Assembly: GCA_003996215.1 (NCBI GenBank)
Contig: QJPP01005219.1
Location: 1 to 64,000, forward strand
Reading direction: 5' to 3'
Length of the DNA stretch: 64,000 nucleotides
Source: Jaltomata sinuosa
Taxonomy: Eukaryota > Streptophyta > Magnoliopsida > Solanales > Solanaceae
The translations under genes were made by a program, and so were the position numbers. Positions 10,801 through 22,001 of this stretch are shown piece after piece (positions within the stretch are counted from its first letter, which is position 1; the number at the start of each line of letters is the position of its first letter). The notes beneath the pieces are model-generated. The model did no database searches, was not told where the DNA came from, and worked only from the letters and a program-made list of their open reading frames with translations.

Positions 10801-12123
10801 GTTGATTCTTTGAGAGGAACATTATTTTAGATATTCCATCCATCCTGGCACAACTAATATGTACAGAGACTTGAGACAGTTTTACTGGTGGAGTGATGTG
10901 AAGCAAGATGTGGCAGAGTTTGTATCTTGGTGCTTGAACTATCAGCAGGTGAAGTTCGAGCACATGAGACCTAGTGGTTTGATGTAGCGGCTTCCCATTC
11001 CTGAGTGGAACTGGGAAGGGATTACAATGGACTTCGTACTTTGTTTGCCTCAGACTTCTAGGGGTTTCGACTCTATTTGGATAATTGTGGATCGGCTGAC
11101 TAAGTCAGTGCACTTCTTTCCGGTTCAAACTATGTACAGTGCAGAGAGGTTAGCTCAGATTTACCTTCATGAGATTTTTTGGTTACATGTGATCCTAGCT
11201 TCTATCATTTCAGACCGCGACACTCAGTTCACATCTCAGTTCTGGAGTTCTTTTCAGCAAGACTTGCGTACAAAGGTTTAGCTTAGTACCGCATTCTACC
11301 CTCAAATAGATGGCTAGTCCGAGAGGACTATACAGGTCCTGGAGGACATGCTCCGGGCATTTGTTCTTGACTTTGGAGGTTTTTGTGATCAGTTTGTGCC
11401 TTTATCCAAGTTTTCTTATAATAATAGTTTTCATTCGAGCATTGGTATGGCACCTTTTGAGGCGTTGTATGGTAGGAATTGCAAATCACTGGTTGATTGG
11501 TTTGATGGTTTAGAATCTAGGTCACAGAGTACATACTTGCTTCGAGATTCACTAGATAGAGTTAGAGTAATTCAAGATAGACTTCAAGCAGCTTAGAGTA
11601 GGCAGAAGAGTTACGCTAATCGCAGACTTCATGCCTTAGAGTTTAGTGTTGGTGAATTGATTTTCCTCCGTGTATCGCCCATGAAGGGCGTGGTGAGATT
11701 TGGTCGGTGGGGCAAGCTTATCCCTAGGTACATTGGGCCATTTGAGATTCTACAGAGAGTTGGTAGTGTTGCCTATATGTTATCTTTTCCTCTGATGTTT
11801 TCAGTTATGCATTCGATTTTCCATGTATCGATTTTGTGACGGTATATCCTAGACGAGTCTCATATGTTGCAGTGGGACACGGTTTAGTTGGATAAGAGTT
11901 TAACCTTTGTTGAGGAGCCGGTAGCTATTTTGTCCAGAGATGTCAGGAGGTTGAGATCTAGGGAGATCCTGGTTTTGAAAGTTTAGTGGAAGCAACATCC
12001 AGTTGAAAAGGCTACCTGGGAGACCAAGAGAGAGATATAGGCTCTGTATCTGCAGCTGTTTGAGCCTTCAGGTACTCCCTTGCTCTTGACTTTTGAGGAC
12101 AAAAGTTCTTTTAGTAGTAGATG
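10801..12123 (+). pseudogene. Integrase with chromodomain-like tail, element A
   Basis: It shows the zinc-binding region remnant (YSIHPGTTNMYRDLR-like, about 10840-10950), then the catalytic core with MDFVLCLPQTSRG (about 11027) and IISDRDTQFTSQFW (about 11210), where the G of SDRGTQF is changed to D. The glutamate segment SERTIQVLEDML falls in a shifted frame region with a TAG before it. The C-terminal part keeps GPFEILQRVGSVAY and an LQWDTVQLDKSLTFVEEP-like chromodomain segment with stops. Integrase inserts cDNA into the genome, and chromodomains direct chromoviruses to chromatin. It is broken by several stops. Confidence 0.82.
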
Positions 12124-12297
12124 ATGTAATGACCCTTCTAGTCATTCCCGCTTTTATGCTTTCTTTGCACTTTTAGAGCTTGCCTATAGTGGCCCCAAGT
12201 CATTTATGGCTTGCTGTGATTGATGGTTTGGTGCCCTGGCCGTTCGTTTGGTCGTTATGGTTGTTTCCCTATTTTAGATCTTTAACTTAGGAATTCA

Positions 12298-13020
12298 TTG
12301 ACTTTAGTCAACATTCTTAGATAACGCACTTGGAATCAAATTCTGACAGTTCTGTTAGCTTCGGAGAGTGGAGTTTGGTCTAGTGGACCTTTAGTCGAGG
12401 CCTGAGAACTTTTGGTGTGGGTTTTGTGTTAGTTTTTCTATTTTCAGACCATTTGGAGTTGGAAGTGTGACTTGGGTCAGCTTTCAATGATCGGAGCATC
12501 AGATTCAAAATCCGATGATTGCATCAGCTCTGAAATTTTGTGTTTGGGTTAGGTAGGTGGCTGGTTTAGATCTGGGGTGAGCCGGGCTCATTTCAGGTGG
12601 TTGGTCGATTTTAGTTAGTGTTGACTTGAGTCAACATTCCTCCAAAATGACTTCGTATGGAAGTTGCGCCGATTCTGTTGAGTCCAGAATGTCGATTCCA
12701 CTCTATTAGCATTATTGGTTTTTGAGTATCGGGTTCCGATCATGCCTGGAACACCCCGTAGAAATTCTAGCAGCAGTTAGTTTTATGTTGCAGGCCGGGC
12801 CTTCAGCGCCAATGGCGCCTAGGCAGCGTGGTCGCGCTAAGCATGCGTATGCCATCAGCGCTGATGGCGCCATCCTAGTGCATTAGCGCTCTAGCATTTG
12901 TCGGCCAGCCAGCACAATGACGCTGTTTTAGCGCGATAGCGCCTAAGCGCCTGGCCTCCTCCTGCACGATGGCGCTGTTTTAGCGCCAATGGTGCTGACC
13001 AGCGTGTCAACACTATAAAA
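12298..13020 (+). promoter_or_regulatory. U3 promoter region of the A 3' LTR
   Basis: It contains inverted W-box pairs at 12298-12311 and 12619-12636, a palindrome-rich block of GCGCCAATGGCGC-like units from about 12800, and TATAAAA at 13014-13020. Both W-box pairs are better preserved as inverted repeats here than in the 5' LTR (the second has eight-base arms). Confidence 0.5.
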
Positions 13021-14587
13021 TCCCTGGCCTTCGTTTTTCCAGCCTTGTTGCTCATATTTTCCCAACTCTAAATTGATTATTCTCTCACCCAAATTTCTCC
13101 CAACAATTCCTAGTCTTGGGGATTTCATCTAGTTGTCAAATTTTGTCGTTTTCTCGTCGTTTGGGTAAGTCTTCTTCTTCCCCCAAGTTCTTCTTCTCCA
13201 TTAAAAACCTCCATTGTTGAGTATACTTGAAGCTTGAGTTTTCTTGGTTTATAGTTGCCCGTTGCCATTCATTGTTCATAATTATGGGAATTTCTATCTG
13301 CTAGCTTGTTCCTCTCGTCGTGGTAAGTAATTCTTGCTCCAATTCCCGAGTTTTATTCTTGAAATTCCATCTTTAAATCCATACTTGAGCGGGCTGTTTT
13401 GTGCCCTTTCTCTTGGCAAAATTCACCCAATTTTAGAGCATGCTCTCTTGGCATTGTTGTGGTCTTCGTGCTCCTTTCCATTTTTTGATTTCGGGTTGTG
13501 GGCCCGCTTTTAACCCAAATTTCGACCCGACTATTGCTATAGCATTATGGGTATCGTTAGACTCATTTTGATGTGTAGTTCATGTTATTGATAGTTTGAT
13601 TTCCATTCGGAGCTTCTCAGAGCAATTCGGGCTTGGGCATCATCGTTCTAGCAGCTTATCGTCGGACGACAGGTACTACAACATTTTTATCTTTTGTCCA
13701 CCCTTGTAAAGTGTGGCCTAAAGTAGCAAAAAGTGTGACCTTTGATCAAAGGCTATGCTTTTGGCCTTTAGCCCACGCTTTTTGAGGGGTGGGATAAAAA
13801 GGCGTAATCATTGACTTTAGACCACGCTTTTTAAGTGTGTGCATAGCAACTACACTTAAAAAGCGTGGCCTAAGAGTTACAAAGGCCACGCTTTGCAATA
13901 CCTCATATAGCAACACTTTTGTTTCATACAACTACACTTTTAAGCATGGCCCTTTCATCCTTATAGGCCACAGTTCTGAAGCGTAGCATTTTCTACCTCC
14001 TCTACGATAACACTTGTGAAGTGTAACCTTTGCTAATATACATGCCACACACTTGACGTCCCTATGGCCACACTTTTGAAGTGTTGCAATGTTGTCCAGG
14101 TTATAAAAATATCTATATGCCACAATTTCCAATTGAAAATTTACAATATGTTTTTAGTCTTTTCACTAATCAAATTGTACATTATTATTTTATATAAATG
14201 ATCTCAAGCACTAAATTAGTTAATAAATAATTCAAATATATAAATTTGCAATAAACTTCGAAAAATAACGTGTCTTATAGTACACATACTTATAATATTA
14301 TAAATAGTGCACTAACAATGAATTCACAAAACCAAAATGTATTCAGACATCACAATGGTTAAAAAAAACTCTTCATCATTCACTTTAATAGATTGAATTG
14401 AATTGAATTGTCGCCACCATTGAAACTCGATCACCCGCATTTTCCTACAAATCCAAAATGAAATTAAAAATTAGAAAGAAATCACGCTCAACAAATTCTA
14501 CTAGAATAATATCTTGAATATAAACTAATAAAGTCTCTTGTTAGACTCCTTCTAATCATAATATTGCATGATTTATTTACATTGTCG

Positions 14588-14670
14588 GTGTATATTTAAA
14601 CTTGTGATGTGCGCCTAACCCGCACATCACTTGTTGCGCTCTTACCACTAGACCAAAGCATTCGGGGCAA
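14588..14670 (-). repeat. tRNA-derived SINE-like fragment
   Basis: On the minus strand it has a polymerase III A-box-like TGGTCTAGTGGTAAGAGC (14638-14655), a spacer with GATGTGCGGGTTAGGCGC, and a degenerate B-box (AAGTTTAAATA) near 14590. This arrangement resembles tRNA-related SINEs of Solanaceae as I remember them. It is short and lacks a clear tail, so it may be a truncated copy. Confidence 0.5.
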
Positions 14671-17600
14671 ATATCAAATATATATTAAGCAAATAAAGAT
14701 CATTAAACACATCGTGTACCACAAATCAGCAAAGTACATATATTAGTTTATGACAATTGACTAAGCAAAATGAAAAATCTCAAACTATTCATTCTTGATT
14801 GTTGATTTACAACTTGCAATACTTGGAGATAACACAGGTAGAAAGATTTTTAATTGAGTTAGACTCTCTATTACTTCAAACATAGTAGAGGAGACTTGAT
14901 AAGTACCTTGGCCGATAATTACCCTCATGAAGGAGATATGGAGACGCATGAAAGATAGGACAGTGTTAATAACTCATATACTCGGGGGAAGGAAAAATGT
15001 TAACTAACTAACTTGGCATTGGATAAAGGAGTAGTAGCAGCTAATAACTTTCGGGAGTTGGAGTCACAAGGCAGAAGAATTGTGAACAGTTACAAGTTAA
15101 AAGAACCTTACTTGAGAATTAAACCACGCAGAATATCAAAAATTGAATACCATCCAACCTCCATCAATAGCAACTTCTATAACCTTGTTTCACAAGAAGA
15201 TCTATTGCTTAAAACTATGAATTTACTTAGTTACTCGACATCAAAGAAAATATATAACACGAGTAGAGAACGATACTTTTAGCCAATCAATCTATTTCAA
15301 CCAAACAAGTAATTTTTTCTATAACCAAACAAAGAAGAAGCTGCAAAAATCTACATCATTAAATAAAATCATGTTTTTCTATAACAACACAAATTGTTAG
15401 CTAGATATTGGAAGGAAAAAGCGCAGAGAACAATCAAGAGGGATGTGGATAGGGATTATGCATTTTGGTATCATTTTTTCCTGCATCTACCTGGACATGA
15501 AGAAATCATATAAGAGACTCACTTTCAAGGTTTACATAAACGGACAGACATAACTTTTTCATTAGTGGCAAAGAGAAAAAAATTGACATCCCCTCCGAGT
15601 AAAAAGTCCAGTGAAACCTATAGCCCTGCAATTACGATCAAGAGTTGTAAAAAATATTTTGAAATCCCATAACAAACAGTCCTGCGACTGCAATCAGAAT
15701 TGAAAAAAAATTGTCATTCCCTCAGTAAACAGTTCAGTGAAATCGACAGTTCTGCGATTGCGACCAAAGAAAAACAAATTGACATCTCCTCGCACTTGCA
15801 CAAGAGTATAAGGAGTAGTAGGAGGAGGAGAAGTAGAAGAAGAGGAAAGAAACAAAGAATTGAATACATACCTGAAAAAAGACAGTTGAGTCTCACTCGC
15901 GCTCCCAAAAATGACTTTCACCAAAACCAGGGAGATCTAAACCTATGTGACGATGAGAAGACTCGAAATAGAGAACTCCTTAATGGAACCATTACACATG
16001 TAGACTTAGTTCAGAAATGCAATCCAAATCCATAGATCTTTCTCAATGTTGACTATTCTGCTAAGAGAAAATAAGTAAAATTAACAGGATAGGCAAAACT
16101 AGGAAAGTATGTAATTAAAAAAAGATTGGCAGGGAGTTAACATATTACTTAAATAAATACAAAAATTACAAAATGACAACTCAATCAATCACTAAACTTC
16201 AATCTAATTCTCTACACAATTCAACCTTTTGACCCAACAATTTTAGTGGTTATAGTCTTATAGATAAGCTCCAGTGAATAATAAGGAGAAAGAGGTGTCG
16301 AAAAGAATAAAACTTTTACAATTCCGAAAGCTTAAACTAACATTTTCGGCTTTGTAGCGATTTGTTAAACTAACCACATCCTTTGAAAGGATTGCTTGTC
16401 AATGTATAATAGCTTATCTCCATTCATTATTTGCTAAAACCATTTTCACAAAATACTTATAGGTCAAACAATTACAAAAAGGCCAAGTATCAAACAGAAC
16501 TGTATCAATGATCATTTCTAGTGTTTTGAATTTACTTGGTAGCTCTAACCAAATAGAATATTATCACAAAGAGAAACATAGTACATACATCTACATGAAC
16601 CTTCAACAAAGTTCCTGTTCTTCTCTTCAAAAAGCTATTTTTTGATGTTCATCCAAACTAGTATTCCAGCATTATGATAAGAACATGATTGAACACTGCA
16701 GCTGAACAACACATTGGACAATATTGGGAATTTTTTCGTCATTTACCTCTCACTAGGATTCTATATATTTTTAATATGTTTATCGTACTCTGATCCATGT
16801 CAACATAAATATACATTAGTTAATCATAGTTAGTCATGATAAACTCGAGGAAAAAGGAGCAGTAGTAGCTAATAATTTAACTGGTAAGAGTGGGTTATAC
16901 TATGATATGGCAATAAGATATCACTCTTGTAGATAATTATTTTTCAAGAAATTTGATGTCAATCAACTAATGGCACAGTAAAGAAGTAAGGATAGGGGTA
17001 ATTAACCCAAATCATACCAATTTGTAAATTAAGAAGTCAGATTTATTCTCACTAGCTTGTTACCAAAACAGAGTGAGGCAGTTAAGTAAATTTCTTCACG
17101 ATCCACTACCTATTTTCTTTCAATATAGAAGTAGTCTCTGATCACTACTCATACAATTCATTAACAAATATTGAATATTAATTAAGAAATCTAGCTATTT
17201 GTTTGTATGAAAGTTTAACCAACATTGCACACCATATTTATGCAAGTTGTTTAACTGAGCAGCTGCACCATAAACAAGTGGAGAAACATAATGAGGAAGA
17301 TGAGAATTCAGTTTAACAACCACCGAAATAAAAACAAAGATAAAAAAGATAGCCATGTATATGCAGACAGACACCTAAAGATATGCACAAACAAAACGGA
17401 TACTTGGATTTTGTGAATATGTATACAAAGAATCCATTAGAGAATTTCATACTAATAGATACTTCCTTTCAAATTGAGAGCTAACTAGATGACAAGTTGT
17501 ATATAAGATGTCCAGTGTTGGATGCTAGGAGGGGCCAACCATTCATCTCTTTTGTGTCACAACTTGGACATCAAAAATTAAGCAAACAACAATGTACTAA

Positions 17601-17689
17601 TAAATCACGAAGAGACGGTATACAAAATACGAACGATTTCAAGTTGTCGAGATGTATATAAAATTATTCTAAGAAAAAAAAGTATGACT

Positions 17690-17758
17690 AAACTTTGTCT
17701 AGTGGTATGATTCTCACTTTGGTTGTGAGAGGTCCCAAGTTCGATTCTCGAATGCCCC
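17690..17758 (+). pseudogene. tRNA-Pro(UGG)-like pseudogene 1
   Basis: GTCTAGTGGTATGATTCTC (D-arm and A box), the anticodon arm CTCAC-TTTGGTT-GTGAG with UGG, the T-arm GTTCGATTC and the 3' acceptor AATGCCCC match plant tRNA-Pro. The 5' acceptor (about 17690-17697) does not pair with the 3' acceptor, and one T-stem base is missing. It is a pseudogene or tRNA-derived repeat, not a working tRNA. Confidence 0.7.
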
Positions 17759-18052
17759 TTGATTTCGCTAAATCTTTAATTTACTTTAAGTTGATTTAAA
17801 TCTCCAAGGGCTCCTTCAACTCTTGCTGATTCTACAGCTGAGCATATTTAGATATTATGACCAGATATGGGAAACTTTTACAAAATACAACTAAAACACC
17901 GTTAATAGCATTGTTATATCTCTCTGTAAACATTATTTTAACATTGGAGAATTCTCATCCCTCCTAAAAAATCATTTCATAAGATGGTATAAGCTCCAGA
18001 CAACTAAATATGAATCTTCCAGCTATCATTTAGACTGGGGGACAAACAAAAC

Positions 18053-18115
18053 AAACATTTGATCTAGTGGTATGATTCTCGCTTTGGTTGCGAGAGGTCC
18101 CGCTTGAAATGCTCC
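18053..18115 (+). pseudogene. tRNA-Pro(UGG)-like pseudogene 2, truncated T-arm
   Basis: It shares D-arm and anticodon arm with copy 1 (CTCGC-TTTGGTT-GCGAG, UGG) in the same orientation about 360 bp downstream, but most of the T-arm is deleted between GGTCCCG and GAAATGCTCC. Both copies carry GGTT where I recall tRNA-Pro having GGGT, so they probably descend from one defective copy. Confidence 0.65.
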
Positions 18116-21100
18116 TTTCATTTTCTTTTGGGATATACTTTTGGAGTAAATGTTTGAGCATATTTTGTTAAACATAGTGCATATTAGCAAAGAAAGCATA
18201 CAATCGTCGTATGTTCTTAGCTTTAGGAGTAGGAACATGAACATACAAACTTTATAATTCCTCTCCTTCTAGACAATAATATAAGTAGATACCGAAATAT
18301 TACCCAAAATTTTCACTTGCTTAGTGAAGAAACACTACCTGGAAATTTCATTGAGGTACAGAAGCACAAGAAAATTGCAATTTCATTGGATCTTAGTGAG
18401 GAAACCTTCAATCATCGAAGCTTATAAAATCGCTGCATCAACATCTGATTTTAAATCGTCAGAGCTTACCAAATCATCTGAGTTTATGATTTGGGCCACA
18501 AAAAAAGCCCTTCTATATCGTCCTCTCTGATTTGGGCAAAGCCCTCATATAGAAATTATGGGAATATAAAACCCTATCTTACTTTGTCAATGAAATTGCT
18601 GCAGTGACGTCTAATTTCGCAATTATTTTCCATTCTATATCATGCTCTATGAAAATCTAAACTCACAACCCAAAAATAGACAAGCAATAAACTCAGAGAT
18701 TGTTGAGACTTCCGATGGCAATAATAAATCCACAAGCCAAAAATTTTACTTGATAAACTCTTCTGATGTGATGAAGTTTTAGGTGATTCCAACAAAACCC
18801 AAACAAAAGCGATAGAAGGATTTCTTGAGTGAGAAACGAATTTGTGAGAGTTTTCTGAGAGATGAACCATCGATTTCTGAATCTGAGAGATTCTGAGAGT
18901 TTTAGGGCTTTCTATTTTGTTTCCAGAGAGAGAGTTTTTTATTTTCTATTTTCAGGGAGAGTTAATATATTTGAGGGAATACAATATTGTTGTAGAAATT
19001 TCATCAAAATTATAAGGCCACACTTATAAAGTGTTGTCTTAGAATTAAAAAAAATAGCACATTATAAAAGTGTAGTAATATGTGTAAATAAATGTTGTTA
19101 ATTATGTGATGATGTGGCAACACTTTAAATGGGTAGCCTATACTTCTAAAGAGCATGCTTTACAAGTGTTGTCAATATTACTATGGCCAAAAGCTAAAAA
19201 CTAAGTCTACGCTTAAAGCGTAGCCAAAAATATTTTAGGCAACACTTTACAAGCGTTGTCCAAATTTAGTGTGGCCTTAGGCCTAAAATGTTGTAGTGCG
19301 AGGTTATGGTTTAACTCATTTAGACTTTGCATATATAGGATATAATTGTACTAATTAGCATCCTTGGGTTGGGTTTATTATCTTGGTACCCCGGACCATG
19401 CCCGTTCTTTCATGTCCATATTATTTTACTAGATTGGTTGTAGAATTTGTTGTAGTTGCTTATATTACCCTTGTGGTCCTGTATGGCCTTGTATTTAAAT
19501 TTGGAACATATATGGTGGGTTATTGGGAATGTGTGTGAGTCCCAAACATTGATTTTCAATATTAGGCTGGTTATCTGTACTGTAGAGCGATTGGAGCCTG
19601 TGCAAGGCCGATAGGTTGATTGTGAGTCGTTGGGATACTATTTGTGATTGAGCATGCCATTATCATGAATATAAGAGGTTTTTCACATGTTTTACTATGG
19701 TTTTGGATTTGTTCCTACTACTTGATAATTTTCTAAGCCTTGCATGTCCACGATGGCTCATTTTCAGTAAAAATGGTTATAAAAGGTTTGGAACTAACTT
19801 TTATGGATCTTCTTGGGGTAATAAAGTTAAAAGGGTGATTTTGTCATTGTTTTTATGATTATACTAGACTCGGCTGGGCCATAGTTCTAAATTTGACTTC
19901 TTGTTGATTTAAAATGGTACTAAACTTGATCGGACCAAGCTACAGATTGTCTTTACTATTGTTTTAGACCATGTTATGTTCGGGCACCCTTGTTGAAGTT
20001 TTTTTTAGACTTGATCCATTGATTTAGACCCGGGTACAATCTTAAGCGTGTATTTTTGAGAGTTGACAACTTATTTGGATCCGGCTATGCTTCGAACGAT
20101 TACATTGAGGTTATGAGATTTAGTATGTGGTCTCCGAGTAGACCTCCATGGATCCTATCATTTTAGACCAAGTTCTATGGGATGAAGGTGACCAAAGGAG
20201 GGGTGTATAGCGGAGTAGAGGTAATTTGGAGCATTCCTTCCATGGATACTGCCTCTATTGGACCTTTGGGGCACAAGAGGGGGTAACATACGACACTACT
20301 TTCACTTATTTTTAGCATATCATATCATATCATCCATTTGTGTGAGATTCCATCCTTGTTTGTTGTTAGCCGAGTGTATGCTCCAGTAGTATAGGATGCC
20401 AGGGGGTTTGTTTTCACTTTATTGCATTCCTCGATTGTATGAGCAACCGTTGGGACTATAGGTTGACTTATTGTTACACTATCGAGATATTGGTCCTTGT
20501 TGTGATTACCTATGATGATTGGATATTGAGGGTTGTATTATATATGTTTGTTTCACTTGACAAGTTGCACTTGGGATATCGATTGTTTCTTTTCTATCTT
20601 GAGAGAAGTATTATTATCATTGTTTGTTATTAATCTTATTTGCGAGCATGCTATCGTTATTCTTCTTTCCTTCTTCCCTTTTTCCTTGAGGTTACTGGTA
20701 TACCGCCTATTTCTATTTTTTTTTATATATATATTGTTATTGCGAGGATGCCAGGTGCATTATTCCTTTCTTTCACCTGTGTCTGTGTGATATATATTCT
20801 AGTAGCTAGCCAAATCTGTTATTTTCTTCTTGTATTCTTCTGTGCTAGCTTTTGTGTGCTTATTCATTGCTTTTTGTGACTATTTACATCTATTATGCTA
20901 TATTACTTTTCTTATATCTTATATGCGCCTAGTGGGCCTATGTTACCTACTGGGTACCCGTTGCTTCGCAATTGGTGCTCATACTATACCCTGAGGGTGA
21001 GCTCCTGACGGTTGGAGCTTAGCTTTTAGTTTATCTTTTGTATTATGTACTCTCTTACTATTTGAAGACATATGTATATATTGTTTGGATTTTATGTACT

Positions 21101-21339
21101 GTGTTGATGTAGTTCCAGCTCATATACTATGATACCAGGTTTTGGGTTGGTTTAGCTTCTGCTTATGCATTCTTATTGCCTATTTCTTATCTCTTTCCTT
21201 GCTTTCGCTTATTTATGTTGTTCTTCCGCTTGTATGTTAGAAAGTAGCCCATTACTAACCGTTCTGGGCTACGGGAATTGGTTTGCCTACTGGAGGGGGG
21301 TTGTAGGTGCCATCATGATCGAGAAATCAGGTCGTGACA

Positions 21340-21344
21340 CGAAC
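21340..21344. repeat. Right target site duplication of element A (CGAAC)
   Basis: It follows the 3' LTR end TGACA at 21339 and matches CAAAC at 3239-3243 with one substitution. The LTR of C resumes directly after it. Confidence 0.75.
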
Positions 21345-22001
21345 CCTCTGACATCCCATACTACCGGAGCATACACTAATCAAACAACAAACAAGGGTGG
21401 AACCATGAAGGCAAATGAATGATGTGCTAGGATATGCCAGTAATACCATATGCACCTCCTTTGATGCCCATAGGCCCAGCAGGTAGGACCCATAAAAGGC
21501 TTCCCTCGTATACCTCTACTCCCTCGTATACCCCTCTTTCGAATCTATCGGCCCATAGCCCTTAGTCTGGATCGATAAGGTTCATAGAGGTCTTCGAGAC
21601 CACATACCAACTCTCAAGATCTCAACATGCATTCCCAGAGTCTATCCAGGTCTAAAACTAGTAAAATCAGTAATAAAACCATATATAGCGCTTAACTCGG
21701 TTGAGTCTTGTATCATCTCAAGTATCAGTATGAAAAACCAACATTCAATCCCTTTTTATTCCAAGAAGTCCATAAACCAGTTTCAAATCCATTTATAGCC
21801 ATTAATAATTGAAAATTGGCCCTCGAGGTCATGCAAAGTAAAAAAAACTGGTGATAGTTAGGACCGCAGCTATGTATTAGTAAGAAATCAATGCAGAAAA
21901 GCTCTTTTCATGATGATAATATGCTCAGATGCAATCAACATCCCAATATCAGCCTACTAGCCCTTCATAGGCTCAATCCGCTCTACAACACATATAACCA
22001 G
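21345..22001 (-). mobile_element. 5' LTR of element C, second part
   Basis: It continues the C LTR interrupted at 3243. CATCCCATACTACCGGAGC at about 21353 corresponds to B LTR 44989 onward, followed in order by the CCTCGTATACCTCTACTCC segment. It ends at 22001, where a Tat-type LTR starts with TGTTGACAC. The remainder of the C LTR is not seen in the window. Confidence 0.75.

Larger units (their letters stand above)
14138..18990. other. AT-rich interior of the CACTA element without recognisable genes
   Basis: Only short ORFs occur. The longest (15013-15282 plus, 89 residues; 15700-16035 plus, 111 residues) show no known motif, and the second lies over an arginine/lysine-coding simple-sequence tract. 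No En/Spm transposase or TNPA-like segment was recognised. It contains one SINE-like and two tRNA-Pro-like remnants, listed separately. Confidence 0.6.
13674..19298. mobile_element. Non-autonomous CACTA (En/Spm-type) DNA transposon, about 5.6 kb
   Basis: The right end is TGTTGTAGTG (19289-19298), the complement of CACTACAACA. The left end reads TACTACAACATTTT (from 13674), so the first base has changed. Subterminal regions of about 400 bp on each side are packed with both orientations of a short motif resembling GGCCACGCTTTT and its decayed forms (AAAGTGTGGCC, GCCACACTTTTGAAGTG), which is typical of CACTA transposase binding arrays. The interior has no transposase-like ORF, so it would need a helper element. 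The three-base target duplication is not clear, so boundaries are good to about 3 bp. Confidence 0.8.
3244..21339 (+). mobile_element. Element A: Ty3/gypsy chromovirus (Tekay/Del-type), split by a CACTA element
   Basis: The element comprises 5' LTR (3244-6923), PBS (6927-6938), decayed gag-protease-RT-RNase H-integrase-chromodomain (7136-12123) and 3' LTR (12125-21339). Domain order with integrase after RT marks Ty3/gypsy, and the C-terminal chromodomain-like tail marks a chromovirus. About 12.5 kb belongs to A and 5.6 kb to a CACTA element in the 3' LTR. A five-base target duplication flanks it and it sits in the LTR of element C. All coding domains carry multiple stops, so it is not autonomous. 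Confidence 0.88.
12125..21339 (+). repeat. 3' LTR of element A, interrupted by a CACTA transposon
   Basis: It begins TGTAATGACCC after the chromodomain and ends GGTCGTGACA at 21339. Parts 12125-13673 and 19299-21339 together (about 3.6 kb) match the 5' LTR in order. The CACTA element is inserted just after ACGACAGG. The TATA box is at 13014-13020. The piece after the insertion repeats the 5' LTR from about 4800 on. It carries no supported ORF of its own. Confidence 0.88.

Noticed and set aside
15700..16035. Arginine/lysine-rich ORF inside the CACTA element (and its leucine-rich antisense)
   Set aside because: It is caused by an AGA/GAG simple-sequence tract around 15810-15855, with no recognisable domain.
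17690..17758. Functional tRNA-Pro gene
   Set aside because: The acceptor stem does not pair and a T-stem base is missing. The second copy has a deleted T-arm.
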